Shown here: positions 33,556 through 43,289 of the stretch, piece after piece
Position numbering within the stretch: position 1 is the first letter of the stretch
Layout of the letters: each line of letters starts with the position of its first letter
Source: Paenibacillus naphthalenovorans
Lineage (GTDB): Bacteria; Bacillota; Bacilli; Paenibacillales; NBRC-103111
Length of the DNA stretch: 64,000 bases
Direction of reading: 5' to 3'
NCBI RefSeq assembly: GCF_900099895.1
Contig: NZ_FNDY01000001.1
Location: 434,001 to 498,000, forward strand
Notes under the pieces: model-generated
The model's input: the letters and a program-made list of their open reading frames with translations, nothing else
Databases searched by the model: none
Told to the model about the DNA's origin: nothing
Position numbers and translations under genes: made by a program

Positions 33556-35052
33556 ATGAAATCCGATATCCCAAGCCAGATGTTGTCCGAAGATCTGTCC
33601 GTCAATGAAAAAAGCTTGAAAGAAATATTTCGGAATTGTACTGACGTTATATTTCGTCCGATAGGATTAAACGACAATAAACATCTATTGCTGATTTATG
33701 TCGATGGGTTATGTGATACCAAAACACTGGAAGAAGTTGTTTTAAAACCGCTCCTTGAAGGGATTCTTCAAGATGTTAGGTTTGTCATCGATGAGAGGCT
33801 TATTGCCGTTGCTCAAGTTCAAATGGCTTCATGTTTGAACGATCTGGTGGATCATGTTTTAAAAGGCGATGCGGCTATTCTTGTGGATGGAGAAAACCAG
33901 GCCATTATAGCTGATTTGAAAGGATTCGATAAGCGGGGTATTGAAGAGCCGACTACAGAAAGCACTGTTCGTGGGCCGCGGGACGGCTTTACTGAAACGC
34001 TTCGGACCAATACGATGCTTATACGCAGGAGAATTCGAAGTTCAAAACTCAAGATGGAAACCTATTCGGTTGGAAAATTCTCAAAGACGGATATTGTCAT
34101 TGCCTATATCGAGGGGATCGTGCAGGATGTCGTGCTCGAGGAAGTCCGCAAGAGAATCAAACGCATACAAATCGATGGGGTAGTGGATTCCGGTTATATC
34201 GAGGATTTTATTGAAGATCTTCCTTATTCCCCCTTCCCTCAGGTGCAAAATACCGAGCGGCCTGATATTGTATGCGCGGGACTTCTCGAAGGAAAAGTGG
34301 CCATCATCATAGATAACACTCCATTTACATTGCTTGTTCCCATGACGTTTTGGGCTGGACTTCAAGCGTCGGAGGATTATTACGAGCGGTTTATATATAC
34401 TACCTTCGTTCGTTGGCTTCGTTATTTATTGTTAAACATTGCTTTATTTTTTCCCTCGCTATACGTAGCAACCACTACATTTCATCCACAGCTCATTCCA
34501 ACCAATTTGTTAATCAGCATTGCCGCTGCCAGAGATGGGGTACCATTTCCTGCTGCTGTTGAAGCGCTGATGATGGAATTTATGTTTGAAGGATTGCGCG
34601 AAGCGGGCATTCGACTTCCCAAACCGATAGGTTCAGCTGTAAGCATTGTAGGTGCGCTTGTTATTGGACAAGCTGCCGTAGAAGCAGGGATTATTTCTGC
34701 ACCTATGGTTATCGTCGTGGCAACGACAGGGATAGCATCGTTTGCTATCCCGCGATACAATCTTGGAACAGCTTATCGGCTGCTTCGCTTTCCGATGCTC
34801 ATCTTGGGGGGGACCCTTGGACTGTTTGGCGTAATGATTGGAGCGGTTTGCATATTAATCCATCTAGTTTGTCTGAGTTCGTTTGGAGTTCCTTATATGA
34901 GTCCGTTAGCTCCGCAGATCCCGGCAAACATGAAGGATGTATTAATACGTGCGCCGCGATGGAGTCTGCAATATCGCCCTTCTTTAGTGAGCGGACGCAA
35001 CAAAAAACGAATTCCAGAGAATCAAAAACCAGGCTCAGGAACAGAGGAATAA
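33556..35052 (+). CDS. GerA-family spore germinant receptor subunit A
   Basis: 498 residues from ATG 33556, which has AAGGTGG upstream; the ATG at 33475 has none. The soluble N-terminal half carries GerA signatures (DTKTLEEVVLKPLLEG, VQDVVLEEVRKRI, LPYSPFPQVQNTERPD), then about five membrane helices and the Pro-rich polar end. A subunits are part of inner-membrane receptors that sense amino acids or sugars and trigger germination. The gene order A-C-B is that of gerK operons. Expected to be made late in the forespore under sigma-G; I could not place that promoter with confidence. Confidence 0.93.
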   Translation: MKSDIPSQMLSEDLSVNEKSLKEIFRNCTDVIFRPIGLNDNKHLLLIYVDGLCDTKTLEEVVLKPLLEGILQDVRFVIDERLIAVAQVQMASCLNDLVDHVLKGDAAILVDGENQAIIADLKGFDKRGIEEPTTESTVRGPRDGFTETLRTNTMLIRRRIRSSKLKMETYSVGKFSKTDIVIAYIEGIVQDVVLEEVRKRIKRIQIDGVVDSGYIEDFIEDLPYSPFPQVQNTERPDIVCAGLLEGKVAIIIDNTPFTLLVPMTFWAGLQASEDYYERFIYTTFVRWLRYLLLNIALFFPSLYVATTTFHPQLIPTNLLISIAAARDGVPFPAAVEALMMEFMFEGLREAGIRLPKPIGSAVSIVGALVIGQAAVEAGIISAPMVIVVATTGIASFAIPRYNLGTAYRLLRFPMLILGGTLGLFGVMIGAVCILIHLVCLSSFGVPYMSPLAPQIPANMKDVLIRAPRWSLQYRPSLVSGRNKKRIPENQKPGSGTEE

Positions 35053-35057
35053 GTAGA

Positions 35058-36212
35058 ATGAAAAAGAAGCTGTTGATTCTATTAAGCTTGCTTTCCATTG
35101 TGATAACAGGATGCTGGGACCGTAAGGAATTAAACGATCTTGCCATTTTACTTGGATGGGGCATGGATTTATCCGAAGATGGAACTTATTTCGGAAGCGC
35201 TCAGTTTATTTTGCCTTCTAAGTTAAGCAGTGACGGAAAAAGCGGACCGGAAAAAGCCTATTTTATTGAAACGGCAAAGGGAAAAAATTTAATGGATGTA
35301 TCTCGAAGAATTCAAAACAAGCTTTCCCGAACCGTCTTCGGCGGTCACCGAAGGTCGATTTTTATCGGAGAAAAATTGGCCAGGCATGGGATCTCAAAAC
35401 TGATTGATGAATACAGCAGAAATCCGGATGTCAGACTTAGAAGCGATATATTTGTTGTTAAAGGGGAGACGGCTAACCATTTTTTAAACGTTTCTTACCC
35501 GTTTGAGAAGGTACCTGCCATCGCTGCACATAAAATTCGTCTGGAAGCCGTTTCCGCAACCACAACCTTAGCGGATTTTCTTATGGCAGCAAGTGGCGAT
35601 GAGGAAAGTCCGACAGTACCGACGGTTGAAATTGTCCGGAATAAAGACAGCTCAGCCATTCGGCTTGGCGGCAGAGCTATTTTTGATGAAAAACTAAACT
35701 TGATCGGATATTTGAGTTATAAAGAAGCGGTTGAACGATTGTGGCTTTTGAATCGATTGAAAAAAAATACGATTATAGCCCATATTCCTGAAGGCGAGGG
35801 CAATATTTCGTATGATGGGGACTATTTTAAAAGTACAATTAAACCGGTCATAACCGGAGATAAAATCTCCTTTGAAATCTTCTTGGAAGGGACCGGAAAA
35901 ATACTGGAAAATAATACTAATTTGGATTTGAAGGAGCTCAATAATCTTAAAGTTTTGGAAAAAACACTTGAGGAAACGGTTCAAAAGGATATGCTGAACA
36001 TGATCAAAAAGGTACAAAAAAATTATGGAACAGACGTTTTCGGCTTTAGGAAAGCTATCCATAAAAAACATCCGTACGCTTGGAAAAAAATGAAAGAGAC
36101 ATGGAACGAGAAGTTTCGGAAAGCCGAGCTGTCCATTAGAGTTGACCTGAAAATCAAAAATACGGGACTTACGGGGCTGCCGCTGCATCAGAAGGGAGGG
36201 GCGATAAAATAA
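35058..36212 (+). CDS. Ger(x)C family germination lipoprotein
   Basis: 384 residues. Signal peptide with lipobox ITGC (Cys19), then WDRKELNDLAILLGWGMD, which is the standard start of GerC-type mature proteins. It is the lipoprotein subunit of the germinant receptor. ATG 35058 lies five bases after the A subunit stop; GAGGAATAAG is the probable ribosome site. It overlaps the B subunit gene by one base. Confidence 0.94.
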   Translation: MKKKLLILLSLLSIVITGCWDRKELNDLAILLGWGMDLSEDGTYFGSAQFILPSKLSSDGKSGPEKAYFIETAKGKNLMDVSRRIQNKLSRTVFGGHRRSIFIGEKLARHGISKLIDEYSRNPDVRLRSDIFVVKGETANHFLNVSYPFEKVPAIAAHKIRLEAVSATTTLADFLMAASGDEESPTVPTVEIVRNKDSSAIRLGGRAIFDEKLNLIGYLSYKEAVERLWLLNRLKKNTIIAHIPEGEGNISYDGDYFKSTIKPVITGDKISFEIFLEGTGKILENNTNLDLKELNNLKVLEKTLEETVQKDMLNMIKKVQKNYGTDVFGFRKAIHKKHPYAWKKMKETWNEKFRKAELSIRVDLKIKNTGLTGLPLHQKGGAIK

Positions 36213-37309
36213 TGAAACTGTCAAGCCGGCAAATTCTTTGGCTGTTAGCCACATTCGAACTTGGAATGTCAATCCTGCTGACCGCCTCGCCCTCCATTAT
36301 GGATGCGAAACAAGATGCATGGATTTCGTTTTTATTAGCAGGTGCCGCGGCCATTTTCATTACGGTGGTATCGGTAAAATTGAGCCTGCTTTATCCCGGC
36401 CTGACGTTTATCGAATTCAGCCAGAGCATCTTGGGAAAATGGCTTGGCAAAATCATTGTCATTCCTTATTTTATTCAATGGTATTCCGTCATTCCCATCA
36501 TTCTCCGGCAGGCGTCCGATTTTATCGACATGATCATGTTCACGAGGACACCGCTTCTTCTTATTCTTCTGCTGGTGCTTATCCCCGTAATCTATGTAAC
36601 GTACCACGGCGGGATTCAAGGGATCGGAAGGTGCAGTGAAATCGTGGGACCGATTATATTTTTCGCTTTTGGACTTGTCTTGCTGCTGGGCGTCATCAAT
36701 ATGGATGTCAATCGGGTGCTTCCCGTTTATGCCGACTCCGGAAGGATAAATATATTAAAAGGTGCCATACCGCCTCTTGCCTTTTTAGGGGAGTCGTCTA
36801 CCATATTGTTGATGTTAACCTGTTTTGTCAATGATCAAAAAAAAGTTGTGTCAAGAGCTCTGTGGGGAGTCGGCATCGCTTCCTTTTTTTTATCGTTGTC
36901 CGTATTGGCCAGCTTAATGACGTTTGGACCTCATTTGAGCGCAAAAATGTGGTACCCGTTTTTTGAGATGATTCGATATATTTCCTTCATGGAATTTATC
37001 CAAAACCTTGAAAGCATCATTGTCATTGTCTGGTTTTTAAGTGTTTGCATCAAATTATCCGTTTACATATTTATTATGAGCTACGGAACAGCACAATGGC
37101 TGCATATTAGACAATGGAAGATCATGATTTGGTTTGTGGCGCTGGCGGGAATCATTCTCGCATTGAGCTATAACAATATCGTTGAATCCTCCATCGACTA
37201 TCCCAAAACTATTTGGATGCCGTATATTTTCCCAATCAATTTTGTAGGCATACCCTTGGTTCTGTATATTGTCGGAACTGTAAAAAAACGAAAAAGGCTA
37301 AGGCTTTAA
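36212..37309 (+). CDS. GerB-family germination permease subunit
   Basis: 365 residues with ten hydrophobic helices. It belongs to the spore germination permease family, distantly related to amino acid/polyamine carriers. Helix 1 region LWLLATFELGMSILLT fits the family. It is the integral subunit that likely binds the germinant. The start ATG shares one base with the stop of the C subunit (TAATG), so translation is coupled. Last gene of the operon; no strong terminator between it and the convergent SIMPL gene. Confidence 0.93.
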   Translation: MKLSSRQILWLLATFELGMSILLTASPSIMDAKQDAWISFLLAGAAAIFITVVSVKLSLLYPGLTFIEFSQSILGKWLGKIIVIPYFIQWYSVIPIILRQASDFIDMIMFTRTPLLLILLLVLIPVIYVTYHGGIQGIGRCSEIVGPIIFFAFGLVLLLGVINMDVNRVLPVYADSGRINILKGAIPPLAFLGESSTILLMLTCFVNDQKKVVSRALWGVGIASFFLSLSVLASLMTFGPHLSAKMWYPFFEMIRYISFMEFIQNLESIIVIVWFLSVCIKLSVYIFIMSYGTAQWLHIRQWKIMIWFVALAGIILALSYNNIVESSIDYPKTIWMPYIFPINFVGIPLVLYIVGTVKKRKRLRL

Positions 37310-37357
37310 TCGTTATGCCTCCCTTCCGGACGGAAAGAAGACTGAGCGGACAAACGT

Positions 37358-38035
37358 TTAAGCATAAGTATATGCGGCCCTGATCGCAGCAGTAATTTTC
37401 AATTCTCCCGGCAGGATCGGTGTGGCGGGCGCACTTTGGGCCATCAGCGAGGCCTGATAAGGTATGGGCTCCCGTGAACGGGCTTCTTCCTGAACCTTCA
37501 CCGGAAGTGTAATCAGAGTCGCACCTATCGTTCTGGCGATGGTAATGGCCTTGGCTTCGGCATTTTTGACGGCTAAGGCAAGGGAGCGGTTATAATACAT
37601 GTCGGGGTTCGCTATGCTGAATCGGATGCCGGAAACGGAGTTCGCCCCATGGTTCACAGCCGTATCGACAACAAGTCCGGTTTGATTTATCTGTTCCAGG
37701 GTGATTTGAAGCATATGCGTCACTTGATAACCTCTGAGGATTTGTTTTCCTTCTACATAATTATATTGGATGTCGACTCTGTAAGTTACCGTTTGGATCT
37801 GTTCTTTGGGAATGCCCAGCTGTACGAGGGAGTGAACGATGTTGGCTATGGAGGCGGCATTGTCTCTTTGGGCGTCAGAGAGGCTCGGGTTCTCCGTGAT
37901 GACACCTAAATCAATAACGGCTCTGTCGGGAGGGGCAGACACGGTTCCTTCACCCGATACCTCGATGATTTGGCGGTGATGGTGAACGGAGGGATTCATC
38001 CTTGAGGCCGGATGCCAGGGTTGAGTAAAGTACAC
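37358..38035 (-). CDS. SIMPL (DUF541) domain protein
   Basis: 225 residues. IEVSGEGTVSAPPDRAVIDLGV and the repeat-like TQTVTYRVDIQYNY / GYQVTHMLQITL region are typical of SIMPL domains. No signal peptide is evident, unlike many exported relatives; the first 20 residues carry four His. Function of the family is poorly defined, with roles proposed in oxidative stress and cell surface. GTG start at 38035 behind AGAGGTG. Confidence 0.87.
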   Translation of the reverse strand: MYFTQPWHPASRMNPSVHHHRQIIEVSGEGTVSAPPDRAVIDLGVITENPSLSDAQRDNAASIANIVHSLVQLGIPKEQIQTVTYRVDIQYNYVEGKQILRGYQVTHMLQITLEQINQTGLVVDTAVNHGANSVSGIRFSIANPDMYYNRSLALAVKNAEAKAITIARTIGATLITLPVKVQEEARSREPIPYQASLMAQSAPATPILPGELKITAAIRAAYTYA

Positions 38036-38189
38036 AGGTTAACACCTCTTTCCCGTGCGTGGATATTCCTATTGTATTGGCGTCCGGACGTTAACATTCC
38101 TCCATGCGGAAGTTCAGTATCGTTTACGGAATCTTCTATCTGAATCTCTGCCGGTGTTATTGATCGGGACCGGGTTAATTGGCACTGTA

Positions 38190-38230
38190 AAGAAAACGAA
38201 GGTAGAGGAGCGTTCCATGGAACGCCCCTC
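38190..38230 (-). terminator. Terminator after the FUSC-like gene
   Basis: GAGG-A-GCGTTCC (38205-38216) pairs with GGAACGC-C-CCTC (38219-38230) around a tiny loop; the minus-strand side has a T-rich tail. It lies just after the stop of the FUSC-like gene. Confidence 0.6.
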
Positions 38231-38240
38231 CGGTTCTTGC

Positions 38241-39167
38241 TCAAATCGTATTAATGAAACGCTCGAGCTCGTTAGCTACCGTATACAGGCTGGCCCGATT
38301 CTCGAATTCGTTCCTTGATTCAGGCAAGGGAAGATGCTTGTGGTAATCTCTGATATCGCGCAGCTTTTCGCGAAAATAGGCGGTTTGACTGCGGTTATTC
38401 AGGTGATGGCTCAATTCTTGAACGAAGTCCCCGATCCGTATCCCTTGTTCCATTTGCACGGTTATTCTTGAAATGGAGGGCAGCATCCGTTCGAGAATAT
38501 CATACTGCCTCTGCTTGTGTTCAAAGTAGGCTTGATATGAATTCTCCTTGCGCAGCAGATTGTTCTCTGCATCCAGAATGGCCAGACGCTTGGCCTTTTG
38601 GAGAGTATCGGACAGCAAAAGCAGCTCCTTCCCGTCCCAAAGCGTATAGCCTTCTTTCAAGTAGCTGGCCATTTCGTTCAAAATCTTTGAAATCAGTTGA
38701 TCCACTTCTTCTTTGTAACGGTTGAGCTCTTTGTCGATACTAGGCATATACCAATTGATCAGCAAGCCCACACCCAGCCCCACCAACATGACCTGAATTT
38801 CATTCCAGTAGAAGGAAGGCTCTATTTTCCCGTGCATGTAGACATGCATAACGATAACGGAGCTGCTCGCGATTCCTTCCTGAATCCGGAAGCGAACGCA
38901 AAAAGGAATGAATAACAGCAGAAGTACAAGAAAGGAATAGGGCCGGTATCCGATCACTTCAAATAATAGGCTCGAAAACAAGAGACCTGCTATGCAGGCG
39001 AAAAAACGGCTGATCACAGCTTGGGTGGACTGCTTGCGGGATTTCTGAATGCACAGAAGGGTTAATATCCCCGCAGCCGTATAGTATTCCAACTGCAAGG
39101 CCTGTGCCAGCAGGATGGAAATGCTGACGCCAATCGCGGTTTTAATCGTGCGGAAGCCAATCCTCAT
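38241..39167 (-). CDS. FUSC / aromatic acid exporter family membrane protein
   Basis: 308 residues from ATG 39167 (GGTGAT four bases before). Residues 1-150 hold about five helices; MRIGFRTIKTAIGVSISILL is the usual start of DUF939/FUSC-type proteins. The C-terminal half is a soluble helical region. Family members are related to aromatic acid exporters. Upstream lies a perfect 17-base palindrome that may be an operator. Confidence 0.85.
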   Translation of the reverse strand: MRIGFRTIKTAIGVSISILLAQALQLEYYTAAGILTLLCIQKSRKQSTQAVISRFFACIAGLLFSSLLFEVIGYRPYSFLVLLLLFIPFCVRFRIQEGIASSSVIVMHVYMHGKIEPSFYWNEIQVMLVGLGVGLLINWYMPSIDKELNRYKEEVDQLISKILNEMASYLKEGYTLWDGKELLLLSDTLQKAKRLAILDAENNLLRKENSYQAYFEHKQRQYDILERMLPSISRITVQMEQGIRIGDFVQELSHHLNNRSQTAYFREKLRDIRDYHKHLPLPESRNEFENRASLYTVANELERFINTI

Positions 39168-39219
39168 GGTGATCACCCGATTTTGTTTTTGCCTTATTTT
39201 ACACTTAATCGGGCGAAGG

Positions 39220-39236
39220 TGTAAACATAGTTTACA
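39220..39236. promoter_or_regulatory. Palindromic operator candidate before the FUSC-like gene
   Basis: TGTAAAC-ATA-GTTTACA, perfect 7-bp arms around a three-base centre, 53 bases upstream of the exporter ATG. Confidence 0.55.
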
Positions 39237-39271
39237 TAAATGCAACAAAATGTATTGAACCGAACCTGCCT

Positions 39272-39466
39272 TCAATATGTATTTTCGGACCGATCCTTCA
39301 GCTTATCATGCAGCCGGATCGGTTTTTTAATTTCCGCATAATTTTCTTCAATATCCCGTTTAATGGATTCGAGGATATGCAATGCCAGTTTATGTTCATC
39401 ATCATTTCCCATGGCTTGAATCATGGATTGAAGATAGTCCAGCCTGGTTTTGGTCACGAATCTCAT
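39272..39466 (-). CDS. Small hypothetical protein
   Basis: 64 residues from ATG 39466, favoured by AGAGGT eight bases upstream; a TTG at 39490 would lengthen it by eight. Soluble, charged, helical: MRFVTKTRLDYLQSMIQAMG. No family recognised. It lies upstream of the FUSC-like gene on the same strand, separated by the palindrome. Confidence 0.6.
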   Translation of the reverse strand: MRFVTKTRLDYLQSMIQAMGNDDEHKLALHILESIKRDIEENYAEIKKPIRLHDKLKDRSENTY

Positions 39467-39605
39467 GGTGGTATACCTCTTAGCTTCCAAAATTTTTAAG
39501 TCTTATTACATGATTCGATAAAAAAGGTTGTTTTTAGACGCCATTGCTTCTGTTATTGCTTATCAGGATGAGGAAAGGGGACTGTTCAAACTCCAGGATT
39601 AGCGT

Positions 39606-39635
39606 TATAATATCAAAATTAAACATCCGATGTTT
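39606..39635 (+). promoter_or_regulatory. Promoter and palindromic operator of the FadR-type regulator
   Basis: TATAAT at 39606-39611, then the perfect palindrome AAACATC-C-GATGTTT at 39621-39635. A repressor bound here would cover the transcription start, as expected for autoregulation by the downstream GntR/FadR protein. The -35 is weak. Confidence 0.65.
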
Positions 39636-39648
39636 GGAGGGTTGACTA

Positions 39649-40344
39649 TTGGGGCTCAAGCGGGCATCGCGAACGACACTGGTTGAACAAGTCGTAGCTC
39701 AAATGGAGCTTCTTATTGAGACGGGTAAATGGTCGGTGGGATTACGCATTCCGGCTGAGCCAGATCTTGTTCAGCAGCTTGGAGTAAGCAGGAATACGGT
39801 ACGGGAGGCTGTGAAGGCGCTCGTTCATACAGGACTTCTGATCGTTCGTCCAGGCGACGGTACATATGTAAGCTCTTCAAGCGGTCTTGGCGCCGTATTG
39901 CTGCGCCGCCTGCGCCGTTCCAATATTGTGGAGACGCTGGAGGTTCGGTACGCTCTGGAACAGGAAGCCGCTCGTTTAGCGGCCGTACGGCGTACCGATG
40001 AGGACATTGAGGTTTTAAGCAGATGCTTGAACGAATATGACGCAGCGGCAGCGATGAAAGACACGGACGCCTATTTAAAGGCTGACCTGGACCTTCACAA
40101 GATCATTATTGGTGCGGCCCACAACAGCGTGCTCAAAGAATTGTATGAACATATCACGGAAGGTGTGAGAGAAACGATCGGCAGCGTGCTGGATCATTCT
40201 GTTCTTTTAGAGCATCATACCAGGATACACCGCGAGCTGATCCAGGCCATCATAGACGGTAATCCCGATGGTGCGGCGCAAGCTGTTCGCGATTATATAG
40301 AAGCTTCCCGACACATGCTGCAAAGCGACAATAGAGAGGAGTAA
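39649..40344 (+). CDS. GntR-family regulator, FadR subfamily
   Basis: 231 residues. N-terminal winged helix with RIPAEPDLVQQLGVSRNTVREAV (read in two overlapping parts) and a C-terminal helical FCD domain that binds a small acid, often via metal-binding Asp and His. Start TTG at 39649 with GGAGGG seven bases upstream. It is seven bases ahead of an MFS transporter gene, its probable target. Confidence 0.9.
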   Translation: MGLKRASRTTLVEQVVAQMELLIETGKWSVGLRIPAEPDLVQQLGVSRNTVREAVKALVHTGLLIVRPGDGTYVSSSSGLGAVLLRRLRRSNIVETLEVRYALEQEAARLAAVRRTDEDIEVLSRCLNEYDAAAAMKDTDAYLKADLDLHKIIIGAAHNSVLKELYEHITEGVRETIGSVLDHSVLLEHHTRIHRELIQAIIDGNPDGAAQAVRDYIEASRHMLQSDNREE

Positions 40345-40351
40345 CTGCTTC

Positions 40352-41563
40352 ATGCTGCAACAGGAATTAGTGAATCAACGCCTGCAAACACGTGCAGGCT
40401 TTTCCATGCTTTTGGCAGGAATCATATTGGTTGCTGCAAATCTCCGTGCGCCGATTACGGCCGTCGGCCCGATCATTGGAGAGATTCGGAACGCAACAGG
40501 AATTTCGAATACATTGGCCGGGGCTTTGACCACCCTGCCGCTGCTTGCTTTTGCACTGCTCTCTCCGTTTGCACCCCGATTTGCCCGCAAGATAGGCATT
40601 GAACATACCCTGCTTGCGGGGATGATTGTTCTGACCATAGGGATATTGATACGATCGATTCCTGGAGTTGGCATGTTGTTTCTGGGTACTTTATTGTTGG
40701 GGCTTGCGATTTCGGTATGCAACGTACTTGTACCCAGCCTGGTGAAAAGGGAGTTCCCTGAACGCATCGGAGTCATGACAGGCATTTATGCCGTCTCCAT
40801 GAACTTATGCGGGGCCATCGCTTCAGGAATCAGCATACCGATTACCGGAGGACTTGGATTGGGTTGGGGCGCAGCACTGGGATGCTGGGCGCTTCTTTCT
40901 TTTGCCGCGATTCTGATTTGGCTCCCGCAGCTGCGTCATCGCCGTCATACCCCCATTGCCCAGGTCAACAAGAAGGGCGGTCAGTTATGGCGCTCACGCC
41001 TGGCATGGAGCGTGACGATTTATATGGGATCGCAATCATTAGTATTTTATATGATGGTCGCGTGGCTCCCGGAAATCCTTCAGCAACGGGGAATGAGCAA
41101 TGAAACGGCAGGTTGGATGCTTTCGCTGCTCCAATTTATCATTTTGCCGCTCACCTTTGCCGTTCCTGTGCTGGCAAGCCGATTTTCGAATCAGCGCCAA
41201 TTGGTAATCATGACCGGGATCTCACTGATTATTGGCTGCCTCGGATTGCTTAGCGGCAATTTATCCTTGGTCGTACTATGGATGATACTGCTCGGTATTG
41301 GAGTAGGTTCCGCATTTAGTTTGGCTATGATGTTCTTCGTTCTTCGAACGCGCGATTCGCAGCAAGCCGCCGAATTATCAGGCATGGCTCAAGCTGTAGG
41401 GTACTTGATGGCGGCTACGGGACCGACACTTTTTGGTTTGCTTCATGATGTAACGAATGGGTGGACCCTTCCGTTGATCTTTTTGTTGGCCTCTGCCGTC
41501 ATGCTGATGATTGCCGGTTATGGAGCGGCCAGCGGCTATGTGACTTCCAAAGAATCGTCTTAA
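40352..41563 (+). CDS. MFS transporter, CynX/NimT-like
   Basis: 403 residues with twelve helices. AANLRAPITAVGPIIGEIR near residue 29 is typical of the CynX/NimT group of the major facilitator superfamily (cyanate, nitroimidazole and related small molecules). Substrate unknown. GAGGAG precedes the ATG. Forms an operon with the FadR-type regulator and ends in a strong terminator. Confidence 0.88.
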   Translation: MLQQELVNQRLQTRAGFSMLLAGIILVAANLRAPITAVGPIIGEIRNATGISNTLAGALTTLPLLAFALLSPFAPRFARKIGIEHTLLAGMIVLTIGILIRSIPGVGMLFLGTLLLGLAISVCNVLVPSLVKREFPERIGVMTGIYAVSMNLCGAIASGISIPITGGLGLGWGAALGCWALLSFAAILIWLPQLRHRRHTPIAQVNKKGGQLWRSRLAWSVTIYMGSQSLVFYMMVAWLPEILQQRGMSNETAGWMLSLLQFIILPLTFAVPVLASRFSNQRQLVIMTGISLIIGCLGLLSGNLSLVVLWMILLGIGVGSAFSLAMMFFVLRTRDSQQAAELSGMAQAVGYLMAATGPTLFGLLHDVTNGWTLPLIFLLASAVMLMIAGYGAASGYVTSKESS

Positions 41564-41581
41564 CCATGAAAGGATAAATCC

Positions 41582-41618
41582 GGAGCCGGGGATCATTGCG
41601 ATCCCCGGCTCATGTGTT
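41582..41618 (+). terminator. Terminator of the MFS operon
   Basis: Perfect 12-bp stem GAGCCGGGGATC (41582-41593) / GATCCCCGGCTC (41599-41610), five-base loop, then a moderate T-tail. Confidence 0.82.
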
Positions 41619-41762
41619 TTACTCTCCTGACGGAAGGCAAGCCTCTTCCATGCGCCGTTAAGCCCCCGGTGTGTTCAGCCTTTGTCGAAACTTTATCAAT
41701 GTATATTTCATAATAATGGGTAATCTATGGTAAAATGACATTAAACAAAGGAGGTAGCCCAC

Positions 41763-43151
41763 ATGGAATACAGAATTGAACGAGATACGATGGGGGAAAT
41801 CAAGGTTCCCGCAGACAAGCTTTGGGGGGCGCAGACGCAGCGAAGCAGTGAAAATTTCCGCATCGGAACGGAACGAATGCCTGTAGAAGTGGTACGCGCT
41901 TTTGCGCTGCTGAAAAAAGCGGCCGCACAGGCAAATCTTAAGCTGGGCAAGCTTGAACCTGAGAAGGCTGAAGCGATCACGGCGGCGGCAGCCGAAGTGA
42001 TCGACGGGAAGTGGGACGACCAATTCCCGCTGGTCGTTTGGCAGACCGGAAGCGGTACGCAGTCAAATATGAACGCCAATGAAGTCATCGCCGCTCGGGC
42101 CACGCAGCTGCTCGCAGAGAAGGGGAGCAGCATCCGTATTCATCCCAATGACGATGTGAACCGGTCGCAAAGCTCTAACGATACCTTCCCGACCGCAATG
42201 CATATCGCTGGAGTGTTGGCGGTGGAGGAGCAGCTGCTGCCGGCTCTGGACAAGCTGAAGGAGACGCTGCGAAGCAAGATGGAAGCCTTCGCCGATATCG
42301 TCAAAATCGGACGAACTCATCTGCAGGATGCTACGCCGCTTACTTTAGGGCAGGAAATCAGCGGCTGGTGGGCGATGCTGGATACCACCGGGAGGATGAT
42401 TCGCCAAAGCGTAGAATCCATGAAGGAGCTGGCTATTGGCGGGACAGCCGTAGGTACCGGTTTGAACGCGCATCCGAAATTCGGAGAAACCGTAGCGGCA
42501 GAAATATCACGGGAGACCGGCAGGACCTTCGTCTCCGCCGCCAATAAATTTCATGGTCTGACAAGCCACGATCAAATCGTATACACTCATGGAGCATTGA
42601 AGGCGCTGGCAGCGGATTTGATGAAAATCGCCAACGACGTTCGCTGGCTGGCCAGCGGTCCGCGAAGCGGAATCGGCGAGATCAAAATCCCCGAGAACGA
42701 GCCGGGCAGCTCGATTATGCCCGGGAAGGTGAACCCTACGCAGAGCGAGGCGCTCACGATGGTGGTTTGCCAAGTGATGGGCAATGATGCGGTGATTGGA
42801 TTTGCAGCAAGTCAGGGGAATTTTGAACTGAATGTATTCAAGCCTGTCATCATCCACAATTTCTTGCAATCCGTCCGGCTTCTGTCGGATGCGATGAATT
42901 CATTCAACGACCATTGCGCTGTTGGTATTGAGCCTAACCGCGCCGTCATTGACCGTCATCTGGAGCAATCTCTGATGCTCGTCACCGCGTTGAACCCGCA
43001 TATCGGGTATGAGAAGGCCGCATCCATCGCCAAGCTTGCGCATAAGGAAGGCCTGACTCTGAAGGAAGCAGCTTTAAGGAGCGGTTATTTAACCTCGGAG
43101 CAGTTTGACTCCATCGTACGTCCGGAGGATATGATTCATCCGAAGGAATAA
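41763..43151 (+). CDS. fumC: Class II fumarase
   Basis: 462 residues, standard length. The signature [11 protein letters not shown] (catalytic Ser loop), the [11 protein letters not shown] motif and the opening [19 protein letters not shown] identify fumarate hydratase FumC, which converts fumarate to malate in the citric acid cycle. AAAGGAGG is nine bases before the ATG. TAAAAT at 41731-41736 with an extended TGG is the likely -10. Confidence 0.96.
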   Translation: MEYRIERDTMGEIKVPADKLWGAQTQRSSENFRIGTERMPVEVVRAFALLKKAAAQANLKLGKLEPEKAEAITAAAAEVIDGKWDDQFPLVVWQTGSGTQSNMNANEVIAARATQLLAEKGSSIRIHPNDDVNRSQSSNDTFPTAMHIAGVLAVEEQLLPALDKLKETLRSKMEAFADIVKIGRTHLQDATPLTLGQEISGWWAMLDTTGRMIRQSVESMKELAIGGTAVGTGLNAHPKFGETVAAEISRETGRTFVSAANKFHGLTSHDQIVYTHGALKALAADLMKIANDVRWLASGPRSGIGEIKIPENEPGSSIMPGKVNPTQSEALTMVVCQVMGNDAVIGFAASQGNFELNVFKPVIIHNFLQSVRLLSDAMNSFNDHCAVGIEPNRAVIDRHLEQSLMLVTALNPHIGYEKAASIAKLAHKEGLTLKEAALRSGYLTSEQFDSIVRPEDMIHPKE

Positions 43152-43162
43152 ATGATCTTGGA

Positions 43163-43202
43163 CGAACATCCCTTTGCTTTTGAAGCTAGGGGATGTTCGT
43201 TT
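43163..43202 (+). terminator. Terminator of fumC
   Basis: CGAACATCCC (43163-43172) and GGGATGTTCG (43190-43199) form a perfect 10-bp stem followed by TTT. Confidence 0.78.
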
Positions 43203-43289
43203 AAGATCCTTAATTTTACCGATATTGATGAGCCTCCATTCCCGTCGGATATTTGGCCTGCCATCCCGACGGAAGCAGGCCCGATGCGT

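Noticed and set aside
34848-35057. Upstream in-frame extension of the GerC gene
   Set aside because: This part overlaps the GerA coding end in another frame; the lipoprotein signal begins at ATG 35058.
43230-43275. Short inverted repeat CCGTCGG/CCGACGG after the LD-carboxypeptidase gene
   Set aside because: No T-run follows on the minus strand, so it is a poor terminator candidate.
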